A DNA stretch of 64,000 bases, taken from Lutraria lutraria (Eukaryota > Mollusca > Bivalvia > Venerida > Mactridae). How positions within the stretch are numbered: position 1 is the stretch's first letter; the number at the start of each line of letters is the position of its first letter. The translations under genes and the position numbers were made by a program. The DNA is taken from positions 8,711,407 to 8,775,406 of the forward strand of contig OZ026842.1 in assembly GCA_964023205.1 (NCBI GenBank), read 5' to 3'. The notes under the pieces were generated by a model. That model worked only from the letters and a program-made list of their open reading frames with translations, was not told the DNA's origin and searched no databases. This document shows positions 13,260-25,832 of this stretch, one piece after another.

Positions 13260-16200
13260 GTTTCATGGATAAACATTCTCACACTTATACTCTTAACCTC
13301 AAAACATAAACTGACAGGAAACATACATTTATTCTTAAAAAATATCTAATAAAATCATTGATTGAATGTCGCAACACACACGTGAATGAGATATAAATTA
13401 AGAGCCGACTCAATTTAAATCTTTCCACTCACCTTCTAGTAAATATTAGATAACAAACACAAATCAATTTTAGAAAATCCTTTCCATTACCAGAGATTCC
13501 TGAATTCAACACGTCAGAAAAGAAGTGTTCTTGTTGTGCAGCGAATGCTTCTAATTCATTTTACTGAACTTCACTACTTATACTCACTCATTTCTACATT
13601 GCGATTTGAAAAATCCCGCGATAGCATAATGTGTTACCATATATAGACGATGTTACCATATACAGAACTGTCATAAGAATGCACGCCGAATAACTGTTCC
13701 GATTGGTTGTTGTTAAAATAGGCGCGTTTAGATCTGAAAGTAATTTGCCTAGTGCCGTTACTGTAAACGTTTATGGCGTAACAATGATACGGTTATATTT
13801 GAGTACAGGAGGATTTGTGCAGTTTATATACACAGTTACAGAATGGATTTATGCGCTATGTACGAAAAACACATAGTTGCGAGTGGAAAATGCGTGACTT
13901 TACAAATAATATTAATTTTACGCGGTTCAATAGAATAGCGTGATTCTTTTTGTCTTCTCACGTAGCATATTACTAAGGGTAAAACACCCTATATAGGTAT
14001 ATGTACCATAACGCACGACAATCTCTTGCGCGTATTGTTTAAAACAGTGGAGTGATTTGTAGTTGGTCATTCTACCGGACAGATCTCAACAAGTTCAATC
14101 TCAGTAGTATTTAGTCTTTAACATCTAAAATTATATATAAATGTATTATCTCCTCATACTGTCGAACATTAATTTCGCATTGGTAAAGGGCATTGCCCCA
14201 TATGCTCTGCAATCTGAAACTTGACATAGGATACAGGTTTCCAGAGCCTTTTTCTCAACAGGTTATGATCTCTGTTTTTTCCTGGGCTATTCAGTTTGCC
14301 CAATGTTGTTTTTCAATGATATGGTTGAGTTATCTACATCATATTTGATACCATAGTATGTCGTTCTGTGCGGTATTATTATGCCGATTTCATGGTCGCC
14401 AAAAAACCCCCATATGATTGAAGTTGTGACATACAAATAATGATAAAACAAAAACATATTATCCTATGCGATACATGATAAAATATTACATTCAACATAA
14501 CACGTGATACTCATGTCTGTACACTCGAGCTATCAATAAACATGTTAGTACATCAGCGACGACCGGCATCGCCATTGATAGCCATATGCTTTAAAAAGTC
14601 CAAAGAACATAAATACAAAAAAAAAATACCTGATCGCCTTGCACTAGTTCTATGTAATCATATTTGTCATCTAAAAAACACGTTTTCTGTTTGACATTCA
14701 CTAACCAATCTCCAGGTTATTCAAAATGTTACAGAAAGATGTAGTTCCTCCGCAATACCCAGTGTCTCATTCAAGAACATGCTTCTCTTTTTTAGCAAAG
14801 ATAAATTTATTACTCAATGAGAACATTCGTTTTTATACTAAAATGTTATTTATGCATATGCGACTTGAACTTTCCCTGTTTTATATAGCATAAATGATGA
14901 AGTATAAATACCCGCCGTGAAAACAGCCGTAACTGGATAAGCAACATTAGGCGCGTCAGTGTTACGCAAGACCATACATTTATGGATTGTGAGTGGTATA
15001 TAAACAATAAGAGAATCATTGAAATATCATACACTCTATAATGCAATATTCATATACATTTGAAAGTTCAATAGAGCTATTACTATGCACAGAGATAAGG
15101 AAAGGACTTCTGGAGACATGCTTACAAAACAAAAATCCAACATGCCCTATGTTAAAAGTATGATGTAACATTAAAAGATAGATACAAATACCTTTCTCAC
15201 CTCGTTCCATTTGTTCTCTTTCTGTGCTTATCACCACGAAACACATGTCCCGCTATTTGAAAACACGTACAAAAATCACAACTTCCCTCATGTTAATACT
15301 AAGGACTGATCAAACTCACCAGCAGACTTGATGAATTCAATATGACTTGAATGTTGTTGCCTCTGTGCTATCTGATGTCTCATTGTTGGCTCTTTCTTAT
15401 CCCGTATGTTTATTCATCACCCGGGCAACTAGAATAGCGTGTACTGTCTGAACAGTCTGCACGTTGTGTACATGTATTTGTTGGGTGTTAACCAAAACGT
15501 TATCTGGGTGGTACGATACGTTAGCTGGTATTCCGTATTGTTCACATAGCATTTGTTTTAGCTCAGCGACTAATAATCCATGAGCTACTTACTCATGTGT
15601 AACCATACAATATCTTGGAGTGAGATCTGATGTTCTCGTGTTTCGCTGTTTGTGTTTGTATTTTAATATGAACAGTTCATATCAATCACCATGCAGTGTA
15701 CGTTTATCATAGAAATAAAAAGCAATTCCTATGGGATTGAAACACACGCACGTATAAATATCTCATCACCAAGATCGTCATCTGAAAATATGTATAAAGT
15801 ATTTATATGATATGAGTAATACACATTATGATGACAATCATGAGTATTTGACAAGTAAATATTTTCATGTATATAGTTCACAAGCACATAGTTACATCAT
15901 ACCATACATCAATCAATTAGAATCAACCCTAAATGTTAACGAATTCACCATAAACATGAGCACTATCATACAACCACACTGAACTTCAAATAGCCACACA
16001 ACAACTTATCTATGCAATGCCTTCATGATTTACTTACCTATCAACTATTAATAGATTCAGTCATCAACATTAGCCAATCAAATGGCCAGGATTAGCCAAA
16101 CTAGTAATAGACACTACACTATATACTCGCAAACAGCTATAATAAACTTGTACTCATAAGTATAAGTGGCGAGAGGCAGATTTTGTAACACGGCTGTTAC

Positions 16201-18112
16201 ATGCACTTATGATATAATATTATACTTGTTGTCAATGTCATGTCGCATCGTCAACGTAAATGTTAAAAATCAGGAATTCCTTCGTATTTATCTTAATATC
16301 TCTATATTATTGCTTTATTGATTTACTTTGCAGTATATATTTTTGAATATACATTAATGTCTTGTATGTATGTACAATGCCTCCTAATGATAAATAACCA
16401 ATAGTTTCTTTCTTCGCTTACTCATATTGTCGTGTATAGCAGTTCAGTTGAGTACATAATCGGCAAACAAATATTGAGATAGAACAGTGCTATTTAAGAT
16501 AATATTAAGTAAATGCAATACATACATGTAGCATAATACTTAGAAAAGATACATGTAACAATACTAAAATGTAGGCCAGTACATCACATAAATGGTCAAA
16601 ATATTGTTGAGGTCTCGATTAGCAGACAACACATAACTTATGACACATATTGCACATTATAGGATAAAGCATGAAATTATGAGCATTGAAGAAGCACAAA
16701 ATTTGAACGCGACAATAATGAAACAAAAAGACCATACTTTATAATGTAAGTACTAAATGTTTGAAATATTCGGTATGTCTTATTCTGGTCGTAACGAACG
16801 TATCATTATATGGATGAATGTTACAACTACAAATGTAACTTTAACATGTTAACATGTTAATTGATATACTTGTAATGAATTGTATTTGTATATTACAAGC
16901 TTGTGTCATTGAGGGGATATGTTACTGTATGATAACATGCTGAGGTCCGGACTTTTGTACTTTGTATTTGAATTTGAGCGTGAGATATCAAGATTATGAA
17001 TTCATTTGAAGAGGAAAGGAAAATGTTAATTGTTGATGATCATCAAGAACTAAGTCAGATATGTATTAAACTGCAGTTATTACGCAAGCTTTATCACAAA
17101 TCCATTTTGTATTCAAGTCTTATTTGCATACATTGACGTAACCAATCGCAAACCAGCTGTTTCGATTGAACAAACACAAGCCGTCTCAATTTGCACAGTC
17201 ATATCGGATTGTGCTGTGTATGAATAATGCATGTGAAGCGAAGGTTTAAAGTTTCAACGTCATGTTTGAAAACAACCTAACCTGATATTGCTATTTGGGT
17301 TATATCTACCCGAATGACGCCTAAACTAAATATAGAGTAGTATTTGATAATAAGATTTAACTTTTCAGGTTATTGCGCAGTAAGATTATACAGTACATTT
17401 TTTTGAACCCGTCGCAGTTAACGTCTGTTAACATGAACTTTTAAAGTTTAACACCCTTGTTATTATCAGAAAACCTTCAACTTTTTGGCCCAAAATATAT
17501 ATATCGGTTATCATGTGATAAAAGCGTGACTCAGTTGCAAACAGTGAACTGCGTCATTTGATAGGACATCTTGCTGTTAGTTGACATAATTTGGCATAAA
17601 TTGAGCAAATGTTTTAAATCCGGTAACGACAGACAGCTCATGTATAAAAGCTCAAAATGCTCTATTACTTATAGATGAAAGAAAACACCAATAAGCACGA
17701 CTATCTGTGATAATCATCCCTATTTATACTCATGTCTAATCAAACATGTTTTATTACTTCTCATTTAGGTATATGTTTGTTCTTAGATTTATGTGTTTAT
17801 ATTATTGAAGTTCACATGTATAAGGATGGTCATATAGTCAAATATTTAAATGAAGTTATAAATATACAAGCACTTACATACATTTTATGCATACACTTTA
17901 TACGAATACTAATATGTTCAAATAATTATACTTCGATAGTTTTTAAACACCAGTGACCTTGGATAGAAAACAAATCTTTTTTATCTTCACAGCAGGAGAG
18001 CATAAAACTAAGTAGTCAAATTTGATTCACCTCAAAAGATCTTTGGATTAGAGTTACGCGTGCTTTTGAAAATACTGCGTAAATGCAATGTCAAGTGATT
18101 TGATAACAACGG

Positions 18113-18120
18113 TATAAATA
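18113..18120 (+). promoter_or_regulatory. Candidate TATA box of gene 3
   Basis: TATAAATA lies about 180 bp upstream of the first in-frame ATG (18299). Position and sequence are the only support, and such runs are frequent in this AT-rich DNA. Confidence 0.3.
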
Positions 18121-18298
18121 TATATAGCATTTCACCATGACCCACTTTCGATGATGATTTAAGTGCTATATTTGTTATTTGGGAAACCAAATTCAGATAC
18201 CTGCAGATGAAATTCTGTTTGGTTTTCCCATTTCTATATAAAGATTCAAAGTTTGGACGAATCGAAATATTTTTATACAATGGCTTTTTATCTGACTT

Positions 18299-20760
18299 AT
18301 GAATTGTGATTTGTTAAGTAAAATGACAGCGAAAAAGGATTTGGAAACAATGGAGGCTGCGGAGGTAAGTACAAAAATACAAAATTGATTTACTATATTG
18401 AATTGTTCTCATACAATTGCCTGTAAGATATTTCAATAGTGTGTTTCAAGCATTTTTGCGTGACATGTGCATGTTTAGATACAGTACGGTTTCACTTTCA
18501 TGCTGATTGTAAATCGTATATTAGATTAATATTAATTGCCTTAAAATTTGGATATACTAGTTATGTATAAAATTGTATATCAATGGATTTGATTAATATA
18601 CATTGTAAATTCATTTATAATTCAACTTTTTCATTTTTCACCATGGCGTCTTTGTTTATAGCTATTCATGGTAAAACAAAAGACGATACCCACAAAGAAG
18701 AATACATGCGTTGTAGTATTAGTGATGAGCAACGTTATTCTCTGTGCAGTACTGTTGGGAACGGTGATATATTGGCATGCAGTACGACAGAGTTACTTAG
18801 AACCCAAAGAACAAGACCTCTGTGTTCCTGCTACATCGTTAGATTTGTCCAGTCATATTGACCTTAAAGAAACAGGTCTGGGTGAAGTTGTTGGTAACAA
18901 TGGTGTTAAGACACTCTGTGGGAAAGCAAGCGTTCTCATTTCTTTGATGGTGAAAAAGGTAACACTACTTGAATTTATTGAAGTTCTGAACAATTGTTTC
19001 TATTAAGTTCCTATTCATTGGATCATCCAGTACACTACATTAGATTAGTATAAATTAATTATATGTATTGCTTTGTGTCAAGCATGCAGCTATTTTGTTG
19101 ATTCATAATTGTTTCCAAAATGAAAAAATAAGTATCTTGACAATGGTTTTATCTTTTATTGTAGTCCATAGAGGACTGGGACGAAGGCGAATATTCAGGT
19201 AAGAAAACATTTGGAAGAAAACATGAAACGACTTGATCAAGGACAGTTTTTCTTTTATTGCAAGACTTTTCACTTTTTTACATTAATTATGTTGAACTTA
19301 GATATGATAATGCTGTTTTTGTATCAGCTTATTCCTTTTTGTCAAAGGTCAACGAGTGTTTTGCGAGGTGAATTAGTTAGAAATAGCACAGTTATGTTAA
19401 AGATTTTGAAGCAAAACTTAAGGATAGGTAAACATATGCGTTCTTTTCAAACGTACCTTTTGTGAGAATACGTTTTGTCCCCAGATAGTTTTGTTCTTTA
19501 ACGTGTGCCGTTTGAAACTTTAATGTGGCGGCGTCATAAATGGGCTTGGCTATTTTTTTCTTATCTTACAATAATGTATAGTACATTAATGCTTCTGATT
19601 CAATAACAATTTTTATATATTTAATGCATTTATTTGTATGCATTGAATATTCCTACTTATGTAGTATTTGTATATGGAGTTTTGATGCTTGACCTACATT
19701 TGAGTTATATGGTCACTTCCCTGGTTGATCTATAAATGATACCTTAGTATGTGACATAACTTAAACGCAGAAATAGTTCTTTTTATTATAACATAATGCT
19801 TTTCTGTTAAGCCAGTGATCAGGATATTTCATTCTACATTTTGTTTCTAGGTGACTTACCTGTGACACCTGAAGGATGTACCACCGACCGCTCAGAAACC
19901 CCTTCTGGACATGCACATGGGATATCATTTGATGAAATGGATGGAGGTAAATTTTGTATTTTATTATAAAAGTCATGAATCAAGTTATTAAGTAGTATGC
20001 GTTTGCTTAATTCGAAACATATAAAACACTTTCTTTATAAAACCATTGCTACACATTCTTTTCAAACAATGTCTAAAACTACATGTTTGTACATGATCAA
20101 AATTTAGACTTTAAACCTTAAATTTCTAAAATCAAGCTATTTTGAATTAGTCTTCTGCCTTGATACATCTATATTGCTCTTGTTAAAACTAATAATGGCA
20201 GCATCATGAACTATCTTCTATAAGTTTCTAAAATTCATGATATGGGTTGTAGTTTCTTCATACCAATACTTAATACACGTAAAATCTTTAGTTATGTTTT
20301 AGTGAAAATAACGTTCAACTATTCATCAAATCATACTGTTGTCTTCTTTCTTAATTAAGGAAAATCAGCGGTGGTTCACTGGACACCATCAGGAGTACAT
20401 CTAACAGGAGGTATTGAACACAGAGACGGAAGTTTCATAGTGAAGCGCAGTGGGTATTATTACATATCATCACAAGTCACGTTCAGTGACACTAATACTG
20501 CTGTAGAAATGAACGGTGATACAGATGGTACATTTAGACACTATATTTACCAAAGAGTTACTAGTGAGGAATCTGCTGAAAAAATTCTTGAAGCTGCTAA
20601 AGGAATATGTGATAAAGCTGCAGATCGTTCAGAGACTACAAGTGTCGTTGGGGCGACGTTTTACCTCAATGAAAATGATAAAGTGTTTGTGATGACATCC
20701 AACGCATACAGACTTGTACCAAGTAATGGGAGCAATCATTTCGCATTGTATATGGTTTAA
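18299..20760 (+). CDS. TNF ligand gene 3 (clade B), five exons
   Basis: Type II membrane TNF ligand. Exons: 18299 (or ATG 18323)-18364, 18662-18958, 19165-19198, 19851-19946, 20360-20760, with phases 0, 0, 1, 1; 297 or 289 residues. Unlike its neighbours it has a separate small first exon. Exon 2 codes a Lys-rich tail, a membrane helix (CVVVLVMSNVILCAVLLGTV) and a stalk with LCVPATSLDL and a second Cys. The 34 nt mini-exon 3 codes SIEDWDEGEYS; exon 4 is Asp/Glu/His rich. The domain exon shows VHWTPSG, GYYYISSQVTF, FYLNENDKVFVMTSN and a FALYMV end. A Cys in GICDKAADR lies 23 residues before the Asp of the END motif, as in genes 1 and 5. Both ATGs are in frame; I cannot choose between them. AATAAA at 21516-21521 may end the transcript. 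Confidence 0.83.
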
Positions 20761-23700
20761 TGGCATATAGGCATGCTAGTGATGCTTTATCAGTGTTTTA
20801 ATGTGTCTTATTTTCATTAAGCTGTGCAGTAAATATATCATGTCGTGGTTGTGATCATACTAATGTTGAATGAAATAACCGGATGTACAAGTATTATGTG
20901 ATCTCCATGAATAAGACTCAAGAATGTAAGTTATATTATTTTTTTACCTTGGCTTCTTATGGCTGTTGTTGTTTTAATATAATAGTAATAATAATATAAT
21001 AGTGTAGCATAATAGTGAACAGAACAGAACAGAACAGAACATATCCTTTATTTCTTTCCCAGATATGTTGTACATATTGCATGGGTATATAAAGGTATAT
21101 AAAGGAATACACTTATTACACCAATATACTAGGACTAATGTGAAGACCAGATAAGTTTTGTACAAACTGTGGATAACATGTTGCCTCTAACAGCTTGGTT
21201 CTTAATATTGAAACAACAACAAGTGCAATATGATTCTGGTGTTAGAGCGCTGTGTTTCACACATTTTCGAGGAAAATTTAATTTCACGGGTGAGCATTTC
21301 CCCGAATGCAACAAATTATGAATTCAGATGATCGTAAAATTATGAATTTATCCGATGATCAACGTATTTATTTACGTACCACGAAATTACCGATTTAGGC
21401 GAATCAAGGAAATTTGGTAACAACGAAATTGAATGCAACTACCGTATAATATTATGTTATTGAAGAGTTTCATACACATCCATGCTGTTAAATGTTTTTG
21501 ATTGAATTCTGATTGAATAAAGTAAGAATCTAATAAGGGTCTTGCTTTCACATTTACACTAGTGTAGAGACCCTGACCAAGTTTTATGCTTTACATATAT
21601 AAAGCATTTGTTGCTTGACCTTGTTTCTTTGTCACTTGTTTTGTTGTTGACAATTTCCTTTCTGAATTACTGTCGTCGTAATAATGGTCTGAATGGCTTT
21701 GTCATATTATCATTGAACACATTTTTATTCATGCAGCCATCATTTTACGACAAGATATTGTCTTGTGATTTACATGTTAGATGTCAGCAGTTATAAGGCA
21801 ACCGGTCCAAACACAAACATGTGATGATAATGTACATGAACAACATTATAGCATTACGAATTTCAATTTGAAAAGCTAATAATGAAACAATGAATTAAAG
21901 AAAATTTACATTGGCATTGTTTTCAGTAACAATTTTCAATCATATAATAATACTAAATGTGGGTCCTTCATTTTAAAAGCATGCATGATGTACATAGCAA
22001 AATTAAGCACGACATACTTACCTGAACAAGATATAAGATTACAAAATAACTGAATACTAATACATAGATGGTTCAAATAGTGCTCTGGTATGTTTTGTAA
22101 AAGTAATTTAGTGTAATTACAGAACTTCAAGGCATTTCAAAATAAAATATAATATGCCTAGGTAGCCTAAAACAGTATCATTATAATCAGTTTTTAACAT
22201 TTAAAATCCGTTTAGTATACATGCATAAATGTGAACCCTTTCTGAACTATTTGCATTCCGTGAACCCCAGAGTTGAGATCCATATGATGAAACTGAACTA
22301 ACTTTTGAATCAAATTATTTGAAAAATGTAATGAAATGTTATACTAGTATGTGTCGGTTCACACAAATAATTTTACTACTACTCGTTTTGTCTTAACTGA
22401 CATAGATTCTGCCTTTTTGTACAATGATAATCTATGTGAGAAAAGTACACTTACATCAAGTAAAATTGTTAACCATTTCTATTTGTAAAACAAACCCCTC
22501 TTAAAAACTACTATTTTAGTTTTATCAATGTCCCTTTTAACATAAAGTTTATACCTGTCCAAAAATAGGTTGCATTTGCAGACCTACTAAAGCATCTGCT
22601 CTTAAAACAATAGCATCTGCCAACATTAATACCAAACTATCGGGAAAGAAATGAATGCACGAGTGAACGTCCGGTGCATTTATAAATAATGAAAAAAATA
22701 TATGACTGAAAGAGCACTTGACGAAGTGTTACATGACATCTAAATGTTTCAGTATTCCCATGTATTGTTCTGATAAAACATTTAACTTCATTATAAACAA
22801 ACGATTTACAGAATCTAGTTCTTAAAAGTCAATGAATGCAAACATAATTATATTGCTTTTTTGTAACAATGTATTATTAGAGCCTATTTTGCCTATTGTC
22901 ACTGTCATATGAAAATTGTATTGTATTATTTGTATATATATGTTCACACGGGCCTATGGCTTACTGAATTTTGAAATAAACTTTACATATATCTTTTTCT
23001 TCGGGAATTTACTTACAATACCATAAGTCAAAATAAATGCACGAGATATTGTAGAATATCCGGATCTAAACCCTGATTGACATTTAGTTATGACATTATA
23101 TGCATCAACATAAAAACTCGCTCTCTTTGGTAAACTAGCAATGTTATATTCTACTAATACAATCTAGTAATAAAATGTTTTTACATACTTGCACATCGTT
23201 TTTTCGTATTTGAACTTTTATTCGTTTGAGCTATTTACATTCTAATGTCATTTAATTACTCAAAATATGTCGATTGTTAGTTTGTTTTCATATATACATA
23301 GGATGATACAGAAGGAGGCACTCAACTATGGTGTAAATCATAGAATGATGGGATTTGCCCATTAGAATCGGGCTCTTTTTCTGGAATGAAAAAATGCTAT
23401 AAATGTAGTTAATCGTTTTTCTTTCGAAAAACAACTATATGCAGCAAATAAAGCGAGGGCAATAGTTCAAAATGTCACTCCAACACAGAGGGCCACATTT
23501 TTTACTTTTCCATATAAACAGACCCACATAAATGGGATTGGAACTGGGGTACACGCACTAAGTTAATCTGCTTTATCTCTTTAAGGTTCAATTGAACCAT
23601 TCACTTATCAGATTAAATGTTTAATACTTAGAAGTTCTCGTTGAACACAAAATGGAGAAATGTTGCTATTTGGATTAGAGTTTTCTTGTCCTGGAGGAAT

Positions 23701-23909
23701 ATTCCAATATGTTGATCGTTATCCTTGCCATCATAAAATATAAAACACGGTAATAAAGCGGGATCCCAGCGAACAAAACGAAACTAGATTAGAGTACCTG
23801 CCAGATTTTCAAACAGTATACAGTTGACTGTTAGGATATATTTAAGATTATTTATCATTTCACTAGTTTGGTGTCAGAAGTTTGTAATTATAGTTCATTT
23901 TGGTATAAA
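20761..23909. other. Intergenic between genes 3 and 4
   Basis: No supported gene. It holds a short (GAACA)n microsatellite at 21017-21041, a degenerate CACGAAAT-type palindromic repeat at about 21280-21435, and otherwise plain AT-rich sequence. The 62-70 codon frames here are Phe/Leu/Ile-rich chance frames. Confidence 0.45.
23739..23745 (+). promoter_or_regulatory. Candidate TATA box of gene 4
   Basis: TATAAAA in the context AAATATAAAACACGG lies about 165 bp upstream of the gene 4 ATG (23910). Supported by position and consensus only. Confidence 0.35.
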
Positions 23910-25832
23910 ATGCACGACAAAGTAATCAATGGTGTTCGTATCAACATTGTTTGCAATGCCGTTTCGCTGATGATAGTTGCCATTCTTGTATGGACATTGC
24001 CTGATATCCCCGAGGAAACGCAAAGCGATAATAACATATGTATTGACACAGACAATGGGATAAAATGTGACCAGACGGCATTCCTTCTGCACAAGACTTT
24101 GAATTATGTAAGTATCTAGTTATCTGTCTCTTTACAATTTTCCATTAACATTTTTTCGCCATTAATGCAGTGAAATAAAACTGGCTTAATGATCATTCCG
24201 CAATAAATACATAAGTTCTAGGTCTAAACTATTGAATATGATATGAAAAACATTCAGATATATCGACTGGTTGCTTTCATACTTAACAGTTAGTGTTTGG
24301 TTGTACATGAGACAAGAAACCTAAGATTATTTACTGAGAAGAAAGTACGGATTGGGTTCCGCTAACATAACACAATAATTAAGGCGTTACCGAACAGACT
24401 TTCAAATTAAGTATTTAATTACCCCCCCCCCCCGAAATCGTACCACGTTCGTAGTGGTTAGACCTGCCGTTTCCGGACAAACGTTATGGTAAAAATGTTG
24501 TTCCTTTACAAGGCATATTAACTGCAACAGGTCTAGTTAATGTAAGAATTAGAAATACATGTACATGAATAGTTACAAACGTACAGGAGGTTTATCATGT
24601 ACATTGGATGAATAGATGATCTAATACTAGTTCATCTTTCCCAATGTAGGTCTTATCTAGATATCGAAACAAGCGTTGAATCTTGAACTATTCTAAAATG
24701 CCAAGATCACTCTTACATGGCTTTTGGTGACAATTCGCTGGAACAATTTACTTACTAATTGTACAATTTACAGCATGTTGAGGAGCAGTTCAAGACTATG
24801 AAAAACATGAATGAGGAAAAAATACAGAAACGTTTCAATAATGAAAACACCCGGAGACTTTTCAGACTGAAATTCTGGGAAATGAAACCAGCGGCAAAAG
24901 TAATTGGGAAACACATATCTCAACATACAAATTGTAAGTGTAATGTACAAAGTGTATACAAACTGTGCTAATTAACGATTTAGTGATAAAATACAGCACT
25001 GAAAAAAATATAACAAGACAGTCAATATTGAATCTACGCTGCTAACACGCTCATATACATGTACAGTACAACCTCTCCAGTGCGGCCCCCTGTAGAGCAA
25101 CAACCTCTCTATAACAACCTCCCCAGAGCGGCCCTCTGTAGAGCAACAACCTCTCTTTAATAACACCTTCAAAATTTCCCATAGCTGATATTTACTATAG
25201 ATTCAACCTATGTAAAGCAACAACCTCTAAACAACGGTCAATATTTGCAGCTCCCACAGGGTGTTGCTCTACAGAGGTTGTACTATACAAGCTTAATGAC
25301 AACATATAAAAGTTTATTCGTTGAATTAAAATTATTTTTTTATTTTGTTTTAATTGATTTTAAAATTTCTATAATAGCATGTGTTGCTGTATTTACAGAT
25401 GAGTATGATCTTGGCATGGTCCCTTTGAAACACTGGAGTCATGCACGTGATCCTTACAACCAAAATGTCTACCTGTGGAACGGAGTCACGTACCGTGATG
25501 GGAGATTAGTTGTCCCAGTGTCGGGAACATATTTGGTATACGCGTATGTTGAATTCAATGTACCGAGCCAATACGAAAATGGTTTACCGGATAAGGAGAG
25601 CCATGCTAGACATTTACAACTTGGACTATACAAGTTCAATATATTGGAGGGTCGCGAGGTAGTGCTTGCTAGGAGCACCAATCCGTTATGTAGTAAAACA
25701 GTCTATTTCTCAAACTCTCTTGTGAACAGTGTAGTTGATTTGCGTGCTGGCGACGAGCTTTCTGTCAAAGTTAACAAACAGACTCATATCTTAAATGGGG
25801 AACACAACTTCTTTGGTTTGAATCTAATATGA
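23910..25832 (+). CDS. TNF ligand gene 4 (clade A), three exons
   Basis: Type II membrane TNF ligand of 263 residues. Exons: 23910-24107 (phase 0), 24774-24933 (phase 1), 25399-25832. Exon 1 codes a tail starting MHDKVINGVR, a helix of about 20 residues ending VAILVWTL, and a stalk with ICIDTDNGIKCDQT, the same Cys spacing as genes 7 and 8. Exon 2 is a charged coiled stalk ending FWEMKPAAKVIGK (first strand of the fold); it holds RLFR, a minimal RxxR proprotein-convertase pattern that might allow shedding. The domain exon shows GRLVVPVSGTYLVYAYVEF, LRAGDELSVKV and FFGLNLI, plus a Cys in NPLCSKT. Intron 2 contains a pogo-like MITE. Upstream frame continues to a GTG at 23868, but the ATG at 23910 matches the paralogs. 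Family assignment is firm. Confidence 0.86.
24422..24433 (+). repeat. Poly(C) run of 12 in gene 4 intron 1
   Basis: Twelve consecutive C residues in an otherwise AT-rich intron. Length may be unreliable in the assembly. Confidence 0.9.
25064..25286. mobile_element. pogo/Tigger-like MITE, copy A (gene 4 intron 2)
   Basis: The element starts TA|CAGTACAACCTCTCC and ends GGTTGTACTA|TA, giving inverted ends with a TA target duplication. It also has internal TAGAGCAACAACCTCTC repeats. No coding capacity. CAGT ends with TA duplication fit the pogo/Tigger branch of Tc1-mariner elements. The family has four more copies in this window. Confidence 0.7.

Larger units (their letters stand above)
11533..18298. 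other. Intergenic between genes 2 and 3, no supported gene
   Basis: AT-rich DNA without extended coding frames. A degenerate CCACACGAA block occurs at 11565-11640 and a TTAACATGTTAACATGTTAA palindrome at about 16841-16860. An AATAAA at 12955-12960 is the best visible poly(A) signal but is 1.4 kb past the gene 2 stop. The only exon-like frame is at 13134-13259 (listed separately). Confidence 0.45.

Noticed and set aside
24972..25172. 66-codon minus ORF in gene 4 intron 2
   Set aside because: It lies largely in the pogo-like MITE and its repeats.
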